A stretch of 64,000 bases of DNA. It comes from Gracilaria gracilis. Lineage: Eukaryota; Rhodophyta; Florideophyceae; Gracilariales; Gracilariaceae. Below the pieces are notes generated by a model. The model had not been told where the DNA came from and searched no databases. It worked only from the letters and a program-made list of their open reading frames with translations. Shown piece by piece: positions 1 to 11,828 of this stretch. The stretch covers positions 248,001-312,000 of the forward strand of contig JARGSG010000212.1 of NCBI GenBank assembly GCA_030374805.1, in the 5' to 3' direction. Every line of letters starts with the position of its first letter. Position 1 is the first letter of the stretch. Both the position numbers and the translations under genes were made by a program.

Positions 1-1495
1 AGGCCATTTCGTGATCTTTAGTGCTTTCGAGCAAGTCCAGCAATGGAGAGATGTACTTTCTGCCATTGGGGCAAAAGACGAAAACGGAGTACCAAGGCTT
101 TCATTTGTTGTGGACTAGGTCCCAATGCACTTTGTACGGTCGCAAGGCAACCCGATGCGTAACCCTGGAGGTAGGTCATGCTCTCTTTTCCCTGCAATAG
201 AGTATGCTGTACATGGAGTTCAAAATGGTCTCAGCTACGCGCAGCAGCATGTGATGGTGAACTATGAGAACTTCAATTTCGTGCAGTCGAGGTACCCGGG
301 GTACCACATTGTCATTGACCAGGTACCCCCCATGTCTAATGGGGAGACTCTTCAGTGAAAGAGAAAAAAGGAAGGTGGGCGCTACGTTTTACAAAAGGTG
401 AGGTCCGAACAGAAACCTAGGCCATGGTTGAAGGAGCTAATCAGTTGGTTTTCCCAGGCTGAAGATATTGTGTTCGACTTGTTTGCGGGGACGTTTTCGA
501 CAGCAATGGCATGCATGGAGTTACAACAGCATCATAGGTTCATCCGGTGTGAGCCGGAACCTGACTGCTTTGCCCATGCTAGGCACGCCGCAATTATTCA
601 ATTCTCATTGTGCGTCCTGGAAAATTAGACGGATATCCAGGTAACGCAGGAAGTTCGGAATGCTATGATAAGGGTGTTGAACTTATTTCCAAAGTGGAAT
701 GTCCGCCCATCGAGATCATGGAAGGCTCCATCCAGCTACCCTTAGCATCAAAAGTTTCCTACGTATATTGTGGACTTTCTTGCGTCAATGTGGCGGGATG
801 AGAGCTTGGTCACGACTGGTAGGCGTAAGGCCCTTCACGAATGGCCGAAGAATTTGCGAGGAAAGATGGGGCTTCGGGATTGGAATGCATTGTTGGAACT
901 GGAAGCGACGATGTGCGGTTGTCGTATCGGGAAGTCGACGATTCGCCACCCTGGCGTAGGAGTGGGGGTGTTCACCACACGCCGATTCATGGAAAATGAA
1001 GAGATATGTTAATTATATGGAACACTGGTGTACCATGACGTAACGAAGAGAAAAGAGGTACACAAGAAATATGGTGAAGGTTTATTGGGAGCCACTTCCA
1101 AACGCTTTCGGAAGTATGCGATGTAGTTTAACGTCCGCGGCGATATATTCCATAACCTCCCAGAAAGAAGACAAGGAGTAAGTTTAATACCTGTATGGAT
1201 TGTCCCCGCTCCTTTTTTATTGGGTGGAACGATTAATGATCCCAAATATATGGAAGGCGATAAGGACATTGATGCAGTTGCGGATGGTATGACGAAAGGA
1301 AGGACTGCAAATGTGCGGGTCATTCGAACTCCAAATACAGGAGGCACCCCGCATCAACTACGAGAATACCAAATGCTTGCGGTGCGAGCACTTCGGAAAC
1401 TGGAAGTGGGAGAGGAGTTGTTTGCGGATTATGGAGTAGAGAATAGCTGGGGTACATCGGCAAATCCTAGAATAGTAATCGATCAGAACGTGTAG
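1..1495 (+). pseudogene. DNA methyltransferase-SET fusion, copy A (decayed, 5' end outside window)
   Basis: This is the diverged twin of the gene at 12393-15473, readable here only by comparison with it. The window opens inside the methyltransferase domain, just after the place where the DPPY motif would be. The second methyltransferase motif (DLFAGTFSTAMACM, about 478-520) is intact. The SET half follows: a GVGVFTTRRFMENEEIC strand near 957-1010, a NDPKY motif near 1235, and a terminal EELFADYG near 1410-1440. Stops and frame changes interrupt the frame several times, so it is dead. At about 14,060 copy B lacks one base that copy A still has, so the two copies decayed independently. I judge the family from motifs only; the match to copy B is plain along the whole stretch. 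Confidence 0.8.
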
Positions 1496-1941
1496 TAAAT
1501 TAGCTACATGTAAAACAACACCCTAAATCTCGATAATGAAGTGAAACTTATTGCATTCCAACTTCGGCGTTGAGCACAAATTAGAAACAAAACACTTTAG
1601 CTCAAGTGCAAGATGGAAGTACGTAGATACATAAAAGGTAGTGAAGGGCATCGAATATGATGCGAAACCTTGTACGTTTTTAACGTTATGAGCACTATTC
1701 AGAAATGGAGATTTAGGTGTAATTTTATCGTTTCGGAATCGGGGAATAAAAAACCGCACTCGGTGATTTCCACCACACTCCCCTCGATTGGGGGTGTGCA
1801 TTCGATCGGGGACGTTCGATCACGGCGAGTGCCAAACACGTCGACAGCAGAGCAGTTCCGATTCCAGTGACCTTCAATCACGGTCAGCGGCGAAGACGTC
1901 GTGAGCCCAGCTTCCACCGCGAGGAATCGTTCGGATTGTAT

Positions 1942-3554
1942 ATGGCGAAACGTAATACGAGGTTTGTGAATGCGGAGGAAGTTAGCGGTCGCGCGTCAAA
2001 GAGCCGAAGCCGTAGCGAAACGGTGAGTGGCGAAGTTCGCACCGCTCGTAGTACGCGTGCGACTCAAAGTGGTTTACGTGGGAAGGGGAGGAAGGGTGCG
2101 GCGAAGAGCGACGGTGCGGCAAGGAGCGACGGTGAAGCGAGGAGCGTCGGTGTAGGACCATCGGAGCGAACGGAGCGAACGGAGCGAACGGTAAGCATTG
2201 TGGTGACGAAACCTATTGCGAACGCACGAGATCAGGAAGTTAGTCCCAAGAAAAGCATAGGAGCGCAGCGAGGTATGCCGAAGAAGATTCTGCGCGGTGG
2301 TCGGGCGAGAGATGGTCGTAGAAGAGGCCCAGAGACTGCGCAAGTTTTAGAGGAGACCGATAGCGGGGATATGATAGTGAAGGGTAAAGAGCGTCGTACG
2401 AGTGTCGAGGACAGAACGATAGCAAGGAGTAGTACCATATTAGGTAGTAGGGGTCTTCGAGGAAGAAAGGGAACTAACGGTGATGGGGTACCCGAAGAGG
2501 TGGAAGGAGAAAGGGAGACAGTGTAGTGTGGTCACCCGGCGAGGACGCGAGGAGTGGAGAGTTTGGTTGTTGTGACGCCAAATAGAGTGCCAGAGAAGGA
2601 AAGCATTGGTTTCGAGCAAGAGAATGCGAACCGGGAGGAAGAAGGAGTGGGGCGTGTGCGGCGAATGGCAGAATATGAAACAGGGGAGGGTAGTGAGAGA
2701 AGAATAGGGAGTGTGGTTCATGGATTGGTGGGTGTTGAAGTTGTGGAAAAGGGGGGAGGTAAGCGACGAGAACATGCGGACGGGAGAGTGGTACGACGTA
2801 GAAGTGGTGGATCAACCAAGGAAATTGTCGGAAGGACAGCAGCAGTGGTTGAGAGGGATTTCGAAGGGGAGGACAACGTACAAACAGAATGGCGTGGGGA
2901 AGTGAGTGTCGTAGAGACGGCGCCACTAACACCCCAAGAGATGCGTGTAAGGCGCAACACCGTTTTACTTGCGAAGGATGTGGGAGACGAAAGTGACGGC
3001 GGTCGTAGAGAAAGCGGAGGTAGAATTCGAGGAGATGAATGGGGATCTACAAGGGAACGGGAAGAGAATGAGGAGAACTTAAGCCTATTGTCACGGTCTG
3101 CACTGCTTCAGAGGGTGGATTCACTGAAGGGACAGTTAGAAAATATGAATGAAGATCACTATACATTGATGGTGAGTTTGAAGCCGACGCAAGAAGAGCT
3201 GGCACGGCTGAGGGACAAAAATAAACGGCAAAATGTGTTGATCGAAAGTCTTCGGGAGGCAGTGAAGGGGAGAAAGCGAGGTGGTGGAGGAATGAAGGTG
3301 AGAGGGCGTCGAAAGTATGGTATTGGAGTGGAAGAATGTTTTTTTGGATTCGCAAGGGCTGTGTATGATAGGATTCTTCATTATGCAAAGTTGGAGGCGT
3401 CTGAACTTTGTTTCGACACGGAAAACGTTGGTAGAAGCTGGAAGAACAGGACTGAGACGGTGAGAGAAAGTAGAAAGGGGAGCATGTTTGTAATTGGGGA
3501 GAAAGAGTTGGTGCCTAGGTGCCCAATTCAGGTTGCATATGAGATGAGGGCGTA
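1942..3554 (+). pseudogene. Arg/Glu-rich coiled-coil protein of the transposon, copy A, truncated
   Basis: Homologue of the gene at 16025-18620. I start it at the ATG at 1942, because the opening (MAKRNTRF) aligns with MGKHKTR at 16025 in copy B. The N-terminal half is very rich in Arg, Ser, Glu and Gly and includes three RTE/ERT repeats. A predicted coiled coil follows (RVDSLKGQLENMNEDHYTLM, about 3111-3170). The best conserved block is C-terminal (GFARAVYDRILHYAKLEASE ... CFDTENVGRSWKNR ... PIQVAYEMR). One in-frame stop lies at 2524-2526. Similarity to copy B ends abruptly at 3554, where the left inverted repeat of copy B begins. Function unknown; it may be a structural or DNA-binding accessory of the transposon. 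Confidence 0.65.
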
Positions 3555-3575
3555 CGTCGGTGTCCTCGGAATGCT
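3555..3575 (+). repeat. Left terminal inverted repeat of the 19-kb transposon
   Basis: It begins CGTCGGTGT and ends GAATGCT. The reverse complement of 22604-22624 has the same beginning and end and differs at three central positions. It sits exactly where homology between copies A and B stops. Confidence 0.65.
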
Positions 3576-3585
3576 AATTTAGTAT

Positions 3586-3731
3586 GCTAGATGGCTAGTT
3601 ATGAAAATAAAAGTCCGAAAAAACTAGCAATTTCGCAGATTGCGCTAGTTGGCAAGGCAAAAATTTTTTTTTGGAAATCGCATTTCCACGTGCCGCAGTT
3701 GAACTCCATTTTGTTGAAGTTGTAGCTAGTT
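3586..3731. repeat. Left subterminal motif cluster (AACTAGC/GCTAGTT)
   Basis: Five copies of a CTAG-centred motif lie within 146 bp: GCTAG at 3586, GGCTAGTT at 3593, AACTAGCAA at 3622, GCGCTAGTT at 3642 and GCTAGTT at 3725. They occur in both orientations. Subterminal arrays of short motifs commonly act as transposase binding sites in CACTA-like elements; that role is inferred here. Confidence 0.5.
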
Positions 3732-3821
3732 TGCAGTTCGTGCGCCACTGCCTGTTACCTCACATTCGTCGCAGTCGTCAAAATCACTCAAAAAATTTAC
3801 TCTCGGGTCACCAACGCTGGT

Positions 3822-5300
3822 TTATTCCAACTCTTCATTCGGATCCTGAGTCTCAGTTTCCTTAAACGTGAAGTTAAAGAAGTCCGACGGACAACTCTCC
3901 CCATTCTGGTACACCCTCCTAGCTCCAAAGCGGCTTCCAACCCCTCCCAGCCACTTCCTCTCCTGCTCCTCAAATATACGCTCCGCCGTCCTCGCAACCG
4001 CTGCCGCACTCCCGAAACCCGCCAACGGCGCGCCACCCGGCAGCTGCGGCGGCACAACCACCTTCCCATCCTCGTCCACCATCACCCCACCCTTCCTCCT
4101 CTTCTTCAGTCGGCCCCCCACACCTTCTCCTTCCTTCTCTCCTCCCCACCTCTCCCTCAAACTCCCCCGCCCACCCCGAGAACCAGGCGTCACCAACGAC
4201 CCTTTACCTGCTCCCTCTCCCACCTCTGCTGCCCCTCCCCTCATCATTTCCTTCAACTTCATCAGCAATTTGCACGCCTTCTCCACCTGTCCCACTTGCT
4301 ACTCCCACACTCCAACCCTACCCTTCAGCCCCATATTCTCCTTTCGCACACTCCCCATCTCTATCCCCACGCACTCCAACATCCTATTCACATGTCTCAC
4401 AGCCCCCAACCCAGTCAACTTCATCCTCTTCCGAATCGTCGAAATCAATTCCATCGGCACCCCAACCTCCGACACACTCAGCACCGCCCCTCCCATGTCT
4501 GCCACCATCTCGGACAGCATGTCATCAAATTGCTCCTTCAAACTCCCCCCAAGCTTCGTCAGGCGTTCCTCCATCTCCTCCATAAACCTTCTCTCCGTTC
4601 CTCCATCTTCATCTTCATCCCCATCACCTCCACCGCCTCCTCCATCCCATTACAAACTCTCTGACTCACACAAACCCCCTCAGTACCCCCTACCTCCTTC
4701 CGCAGCGGCGTCTCTGGCACTTCCGTCCTATGTAGCAGAGCAATTAGCTCATTAGCTCCTCGTCACGAACGTATCCATTTGACATCCCGAGAAAAGACGG
4801 CGTCCGGCGATAAACGAGTTGAACAGGCCTGAGCGACTTACAACAACTCTCCTCCTTGCCACCCCTGATCACAGTCGTTACACTCGTGGCCACACACCCC
4901 TCTACTCCGCAGGCCTATTTGTATCACAATTTTCTTTACCTCAATTTCCTGCCATTCCCCAAAAACTCCATTTCTTCCAGATATTTCCATATTTTCGTTT
5001 TTTCCTTTCATTACCATCCCACAAAACCAATCCACAGCGCCCGTTCCTTAACTCCTTACCATTAAATCTTCCCCTTCATACTTCATTTCGACACATCTCT
5101 CTTCATAAACACATTCATCAGTCCTAATCCCTTCATACCCACCTACCTCATTCTTTCAACTACTTAGTCATTAAAACTATCTTTTCCTCTGAAACCACTT
5201 TACCGATGTATACATCGGCAACGCCGTTCTCTACCTAAGCATCTCTCCCTTCCTCTCCTGTAGCACAATATCTCCTCACAGCATCCAACAAACTCGACAT
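3822..5300 (-). pseudogene. Coiled-coil protein of the 19-kb transposon, unknown function
   Basis: The downstream part is clear: two stretches in the same frame (3822-4295 and 4299-4583) separated by one in-frame stop. They contain a helical region (MEEMEERLTKLGGSLKEQF ... MELISTIRKRMKLTGLGAV), a Gly/Arg/Lys-rich linker with a basic KKRRKGG cluster, and an Asp/Glu-rich end. Open frame continues upstream through an ANELIALLHRTEVPE stretch to about 4755. A plausible N-terminus (MSSLLDAVRRYCATGEEG) starts at an ATG at 5300, with several frame changes in between, so the full extent is a guess. The ketopantoate-reductase-like gene diverges from the same spot. I recognise no domain family. It could encode an accessory DNA-binding or assembly protein. 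Confidence 0.45.
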
Positions 5301-5301
5301 A

Positions 5302-6135
5302 GTGACCTCGCCTTCCTCTTCTCTCCGCTCCTCCCACACCCTAGCTATTGTTGTATGCAGAGGCCGCATTGGCTCCATGCTCTACGACCACGGTGCCCCT
5401 GAAGATACCATTCTTTCACTCCAAGATTTCATAGCCGCAGACAGCATTCCGCAAGGTCCCATTTTCTTCTGCGGCAGGAGCAACTTGTTGGAAACAGTAA
5501 TTCTCTCCTGCCCTCCATCTCGCAGAAAAGACTTGGTCTTCATTCAGAACGGCCACATTTTTCCCATTCTTTTAAAACATGGTCTTCATCACACCACACG
5601 AGCAGTTCTTTACATCACCGTACCCACTCTCGCTGCACCTCCACAGGATGGCGTCACCCTTCTTACTCCCAACGGCCTCAAAACTGTCACCGGAAAATGG
5701 GCTTTCGCACTAGCTCAACGCTTTTTTAACGCAGGTCTCACTTGCAATATCGTTGACGAAGACGCCTTCTCTAAATCCTACTACAAAAAGCTCGTCTGGA
5801 TCTCTTCATTAAACCTAGTTGGTTCATCCCACGGCTCCATTACCATGCATGACGTGGCCACCCGCTACAATACCACAGTCTCAACGATAATGAAGGAACT
5901 ACTCGGCATAGTCTCCTCCAACACAGCTGTCTCCTACAATATCCCCTCCACAGTAAAATCCCTCCTCGCCTACGGCAGCACTCTTACTTCCTTCCACGCC
6001 TCATTCTCTGAGTACGAATACAGAAATGCTTACTTCTACCTTTCCTCCGAGAATACCCAGAGAGCGGGCTTGGCTGACCCTGCCCCTTTTCACACCAACT
6101 ATGTCAATGTCCTTAGAAAAGACATTCTATTTTAG
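5302..6135 (+). CDS. Ketopantoate-reductase-like (6PGDH-fold) NAD(P)-binding protein, possible cargo gene
   Basis: The 277 codons are uninterrupted. They read like a ketopantoate-reductase-like family known from algae, plants and oomycetes: a Rossmann turn (RGRIGSMLYDHG, residues about 20-31), GPIFFCGRSNLLETV, DLVFIQNGHIFPIL (about 80-92), RAVLYITVP, GKWAFALAQRFF, KKLVWISSLNLVGSSHG (about 170-186) and a C-terminal EYRNAYFYLS ... DPAPFHTNY block. No ATG precedes the Rossmann motif. The listed start is a GTG, and the frame is open back to 5239, so the true start is lost, spliced or non-canonical. The usual Gly-x-Gly before the Arg-Ile-Gly is not perfect. The substrate cannot be told from sequence. 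It lies inside the transposon limits, which suggests a captured host gene. Family call is from memory of conserved motifs. Confidence 0.6.
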   Translation: MTSPSSSLRSSHTLAIVVCRGRIGSMLYDHGAPEDTILSLQDFIAADSIPQGPIFFCGRSNLLETVILSCPPSRRKDLVFIQNGHIFPILLKHGLHHTTRAVLYITVPTLAAPPQDGVTLLTPNGLKTVTGKWAFALAQRFFNAGLTCNIVDEDAFSKSYYKKLVWISSLNLVGSSHGSITMHDVATRYNTTVSTIMKELLGIVSSNTAVSYNIPSTVKSLLAYGSTLTSFHASFSEYEYRNAYFYLSSENTQRAGLADPAPFHTNYVNVLRKDILF

Positions 6136-6428
6136 TACCAGTACTACTTTGGTCTCATTTTGTAAAAAAGATATCTACGCACAATACTCTCTCTCCCTAC
6201 CCCACGCTTTGTAACTCATTTTCTTTCTTCAACAATCCTTTTATGCTCACATTATATCGAAACATTCGTTCATTTCTCAGTACTAGTCAAGTCACCTCAC
6301 TCTCACACACATAACACTACACGCCCTACATGTTTTATCTAGTCCTCCTCATAATTCATTATCATCGCTCCCTCCTCGTAGTCTCCATCCGTGTTATCAG
6401 CCTTGTAGCGTTGTACCTCGTCATCTTC

Positions 6429-9400
6429 CTATTCGTAATCCTCCTCTCCAACTTCCTCTTCCTCCATTTCAAAGTTACTCACAGAACTTTCCTCCTCGTC
6501 TAGCTGGTCGTTCGGGTCTTCCCCGAGTCCAAATTCTTCATCTAAGAATTTGAGCCGAAAAGCAGGCTCCCTGTGCACCGCATCGGGGAGCTTGTATCCC
6601 TCGGGCACAAAGTAAATATGATACCGTAGACGATTCTCTTTCACCAGCGCATCCATGTACCCAGCCCCAGCATGAAACACATCTCCCCTTCCAATCAACA
6701 TGGAGTACGGTGGAACCCTGAACTTCTTCACAACCATCGTACGAGACAGCCTCTTCAAACTCTTGTCATCCGTCACATGCATATTATGTGACCTCTCGCA
6801 TACCCATATCATAAAAGAGCTCCCCCCGGAGGCCATCATGAAGAATCCTGGAATCTCCCCATTGTTCTTCTCCACATTCGTCAAGGCTCGGAAATCGGTG
6901 TGCAACACCTGCCTCGGGCATCCCTCCCCAGTACACAACACACGTTTTCCTGTTTCCGGCGCATACATCGTCTTCTTCGCCCTAATGTTGTTACAATGGC
7001 GGAGAGCGGCTGCTATCTGCTGAAACTTAGCATCCAAAAACGCCCTCTTTCTCACCATCATCACATTCTTCTCATCCGATTCCATGTAATCCACAATCCC
7101 CTTCTTCGTGGTAATGTACCGCTCAATGCCCTGCATCCTATCCCCCGCGTCCTTCCCATCTCCCACATTGATGATAGGGTTCCATCTCTTGTGGTTCTCC
7201 TAGAACTTGAGGTCCGGCTGTTCCAAGAAATACTTGTGAAGGAACTCCAACATACTCTCTGTCACATCTTCATCCAACACCACCCCCCTCTTCTTCGCCT
7301 CATATGACATGCATTCGTCACTTCCAAATTCCTCCAGTACACAGAATCCTCTCTCTATCAACTTCATTCTCTTCGCTGCAAAATACTCTCGTGCGAGGTC
7401 ACCCTCTCCATCGCTGCCATCCAAAGAGCCTCTTCCTTTCCTTTCCGATTTCCCTTCAACGACAGCTTCACCCCAAGAACTGGTTTCTTCGTAGTCCCCA
7501 GGTCGTCGTGCACATTCTAAGCTGCATGCTAGTACACAGCGTGATGCACCGCCCTCAAATCATCCACCGTTAAACACCCCGCCCTATGCTGCTTTTGTAG
7601 GTGAAGCATATCCACCCATGGGTGCTGGTGTTTCACAGCATTCTTCCCTTCCGGCCACTCACTCGGCAGTGCACTCACCATATTCGTCCACGACATATCT
7701 GATCCCCCGGTGTACTCCCCAGCTGTCTTCATCCCCTTCGGGAGAACATCCGGATTGTTATCCTCAAAGCTACGCATTCCTCCTCCACCTTCACCCCCGG
7801 TTCATCCCCAACAAATCCACTATCCTTCTCACTACTATAAATCTCCTCCTTGCCCTCACTGGACGACATCACACTTATTTTCTGCTTCTTAAAGAACTTC
7901 TTCAATGCAGGCCTCGTCATTTTACTGAACAGGTTAACAACCTCCAAAGGTATGTTCACAGAAGATGTGTTCATCGTACCCTTCCTTCTTCGCTTCGGGG
8001 CAGGTTGCACATCATCCTCATCTTCGTCGTCAGTAAGCACCACAGAAGTTCTCTTCCTCGTTTTCCTCTTCTTCCCCACAACCCGTCCAACCTCCTTTTC
8101 TCTCAAGCAACCCGGAACCACCTTACATCTTGTGCTACGTCTTAACACCGGTGGTCCCGGTTCAGGGCTTTCCACCGCCATGGGATCGTTCTCCAACTCA
8201 GCAGATGGAGCCCTTGCCGTCCCCTCCGGTTCCACAACCTCTTCAATAACCTCCTCTACAACGTCGTCCTCCTCTGAACTTCGCAGCGGTACTTTAAAGT
8301 GTTGTTCCGGCTTGTTACCTGCAGTCTTCACCCTCCTAGATACCATCCCGTCCTACAAACGCTTTGCTCCCGCGAGCTCCATTTTGGCTGTTTGCTTCCC
8401 GAGATATTCCAAGACAGATACCCTCTTTCCTCCAATCTTGAGAACCGTCTGCATCACTTCCTCAACTGTCATCTTCTTCCTCTTGGTAGTCATGTCGCGA
8501 AGCTTAAACATACCAATTGCACACTGAAAGAAGTGCTTCCTCATATCCTCAAAACGGCCCGTCCTCCCTGCAGAGAACATTCTCAGTCGCACATGTCATT
8601 GCCAACAACGGACGACGAAACGGAATTCCCCATCTGCGAGTCCCATAAGGAGGTCACTGGACACATGTGTGAGCGTCAGCGGCGGCCCCTCCTCACACAC
8701 CTTCTCAAAGAATTGGAGAAGCCCCTCGCTTCGCACAAACTTCAGAGCCAGTGCCACATAGTGATTCAAGTGACGCATAATATAGTCCCTGATAGCCCCA
8801 CTTCTTTTCAACGCGCCCGCTATCTGTTTGGGCGTCACCTTTCCCACATCCACTCCTCCTTCGTCAATGATGTTTTCAACGAAGGACACCGTGCTGTGAA
8901 GCTTGTCGGCGAAAGACATCCTCAAAACATTGGAGCTCATCTCGTTCAGGAGATTGCCAAGTCCTAGCACTTCATTCATGATCATCGGATTACCATCCTT
9001 CCTCATCCATAACACAACATACAGAGACTTCACTATATTCTCCCATTTCCCTTCTTTCTCACGCAGGTCCTGTAACACAAGAAATCGGTGATATCCGTCT
9101 ATAAGTGTTACAGGCAGCACAAGTCTCCCGTCAACGATGTCACTCGCATCCAAATCGCCTACAAGTGTAACGGCAACCGAACCGGCGGAAAGAAGCCAAC
9201 CAAAGTTGCGCCACTTCATCTTCGTGGCCTCCTTGTGCGCCAGGTTCACACTGCGAACCGTCTTCTTCGGGATTTCAATCATCTCGATATCCGTCGTTAA
9301 CCGCTGCTTAACATAGCCGGCGAGGGTTATCTTCGATAGCAGCAGCGTGGTGCCCACCTCATCCGACGGACCTTTATCTCTTTCATCGAACAAATCCCCC

Positions 9401-10207
9401 TCAGTTCCACCCAGGGAAACCTTTGTAGTCCCAATAACCTCCACAACATCGTCATCAGAGTCATCCACGATGTTAACCCTCTCAATTGCTCCCACCGGTT
9501 TCTTCATCCCTTTAGAACCTCTTCGTCTTCCTCCTCTCGTTGGTGGAGACTAGAGTTTGGCGGTTTTAGAAGACTGCTCAGCCAATTTTTTGACCTCCTG
9601 AACATCTTCACTCTCAGGCTGAGAGATGGACGACTTCCCGGCCCCAGGGTGCGGAGTGGGGTGCGAAGTGGGACTCTGCGGAATCTTAATTGGGGCCATC
9701 ATCGACGTATCCCGGGCATACAACCCAGCCGGAAACAATTCGGAGAGCTTACTCGGGGGTTCCTCCGAACCCTGGAAACGGGTAAGGGTACTTCGCGTCT
9801 AGATGACTTGAAATATTCGTATTCCAGATAACGACAAAATCCTCACCTTCTAAAGCAGTGGCGCTTAGAATATGGCCATTCATCGAACGGCAGAGCCCCT
9901 TCCCGGTACCACCAGCGGGCCCCACGCCACGTACTTCCGCAGTACCAACTTTAACCCTGTCCTTGTCCTTTCCAAGGCTGATGAACAAAGATACAGAGTC
10001 GCCACCTTTTACCTTATGTGGCGCGGGAGTACTCGTCTTCTTCTTCATAGCGCGCAGTGTGCCCCGCTCGGAACGCGATTTCGGCCTACGAGGCGTGGAG
10101 ACCTTCGCCTTTTCTCTTCCTCGCATAAACGGCGCCATCTCTGAACCCTCGCTGTTCCTCTTCGATTGCGCTGACTCCCGCTTCCTTTTATGGTTCAGAG
10201 GCGCCAT
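6429..10207 (-). pseudogene. ParB-like domain plus 2-oxoglutarate/Fe(II) dioxygenase-like protein (multi-domain, broken)
   Basis: I read this as one long gene, from an ATG at 10207 (MAPLNHKRKRES) to a stop at 6429. Order of parts: a basic N-terminus (10207-9750); a ParB/sulfiredoxin-like domain (8596-9507) with the signature VTLIDGYHRFLVLQDLREK; a helical region; a charged linker with acidic runs and KKRKTRKR (about 7800-8346); and a C-terminal jelly-roll dioxygenase-like domain (6429-7424). The last shows MKLIERGFCVLEEFG, an HTD iron-ligand motif (QVLHTDF), a distal His (GRGDVFHAGAGY) and a following Arg (RLRYHIYFVPEG). The set HxD...H...R is what such oxygenases need. The frame is broken by several in-frame stops and frame changes. 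The ParB-like part suggests DNA binding or cleavage and the dioxygenase an oxidised base or protein side chain; both roles are inferred. It is divergent to the methyltransferase-SET gene across a palindrome-rich spacer. Confidence 0.6.
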
Positions 10208-10511
10208 GTTGGATACAAAGGGTTCAAACAATTCGAAACGCGGATGACGACCGTCGAGAATGCTCGCGAGAACGTATAGTGAACGTTTCCTTCTCAACCA
10301 CGTTCGTTGCCTTCACTTCCTGACTGAACACTGCGCCCGCTCAATAAAGGATTGAACTCAAGGGGTTCCGTATTTCACGTTTTAGAATTCACTATCGCTT
10401 TATTTAGAAAGTTAAATGATCGTCATAACTACTACGTACGCATAGCTATAGAATAAAGGCACCCAGTTTTGAAGGAAAAAAAATGAATTACGTCCGTTAA
10501 GTTTTCTGCGT

Positions 10512-10585
10512 GGACAGCGGTCCGGGGTGGAGTTGCGCTTCATCAGTACCCTGATCAAGCGCCACACCACCCCGGACCGCTGTCC
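10512..10585. repeat. 74-bp palindrome, unit 1
   Basis: It starts GGACAGCGGTCCGGGGTGG and ends with the reverse complement, CCACCCCGGACCGCTGTCC, with a few mismatches and a short centre. It is followed by two related half-units (TGGACGACACC...GGACGGCTG) at about 10588-10680. Confidence 0.8.
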
Positions 10586-10700
10586 ATGCGCAGTGGCGAT
10601 GAAGTTGGACGACACCTCGGACGGCTGTTCACGTGCTGTGGCGGAAGAAGTTGGACGACACCCCGGACGGCTGTCCACGGCAAAAAAAGTTTAATTTTTC

Positions 10701-10774
10701 GGACAGCGGTCCGGGGTGGAGTGGCGCTTCATCACGGCACTGATGAAGCGCCACTTCACCCCGGACCGCTGTCC
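10701..10774. repeat. 74-bp palindrome, unit 2
   Basis: Same family and same length as the unit at 10512, with arms of about 34 bp around a short centre and only a few mismatches. A related half-unit follows at about 10775-10822. Confidence 0.8.
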
Positions 10775-11138
10775 ACGCGCCGTGGCTGATGAAGCTCGAC
10801 GACACGTCGGACCGCTGTCACCGACGGTTTTCACTTATGATTGTTTTATGAATATTTAAAGCCCTGCATCTTCTTATAATGACCGGAGGACGTAAGGGTA
10901 CATCCTATCAAATCGAAGAAGGTAGTCATACCGACTGCCTTCTCTAACTTTATATGAATAGATTTTTTCCTGTAGCGCCCAAGGTGGTGACCGATAATGA
11001 ATACCCCCTTTGCGGCAACCACGAGCATTATGTGGTTGTCGGAGAAGAAAAACTCATCACTGGCCACGACATTCTTCTAGTGACTATATTGGGGACTATT
11101 CTTTTTCAGTGATTGAAATATCAGTCATGGCTAAACAC

Positions 11139-11345
11139 GATTATATGAGTTGAGCAACTCATATAATCGTAGTCCACCATCACCGGTAGCTCAACCACTT
11201 CCGATAGTTCGACCTAACGCAGTCTAATCTAGTCGGTATAATAAGTAACCACAATCCGACAGTGATTGAGCTGGCTGTCAAACCCACAGCCGATTACATG
11301 AGTTGAACAACTCAAATAATCATACTCGACCATCACGGCCAGCTC
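11139..11345. repeat. Tandem 153-bp duplication, each copy with a palindrome
   Basis: A palindrome with perfect 13-bp arms (GATTATATGAGTT / AACTCATATAATC) spans 11139-11168. A diverged copy of it spans 11292-11321. Both are followed by the same tail (ACCATCAC...GCTCAA.CACTTCCGA), giving a repeat period of 153 bp. Confidence 0.7.
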
Positions 11346-11828
11346 AAGCACTTCCGAATGTTCTCAGTAAAGCAAGGATTCAGATGTGGCATACACTGTG
11401 TCCGGCGACTCTGGCTTGAATACGCAATAGCATGGAAAATAGAAGAGTACGCCAGTTAGTACGATTCACAGAAAACGAACAAAATTGTCGAACGTACCTT
11501 GTGTGCCACTACGTCCGCGCAACAAAACAAGGACGGAAAAAGCACCTCCCTTATACAGTTTCTGGCGGTATGTTCTTCTTCTGTCACAACAGAGACGATC
11601 ACTTGGTTGTGACAGGAGAAGAAGAGATCCCCGGAAACCGTAACGGGGAGGTACAGAGCGTTGTGCTTACCGAGGCAGTTGGTAGGAGAGCGAAGGTGCT
11701 TAAGTACACGCAGCGTCACATTACAAACAAGCGTCAGTCGCGAGGGGGCCGCTGTCCAGGTGGAAATTATTTTTTTCCGCGTGGACAGCGGTCCGAGGTT
11801 TCGTCCAGCTTCATCAGCCAAAGCGCGT

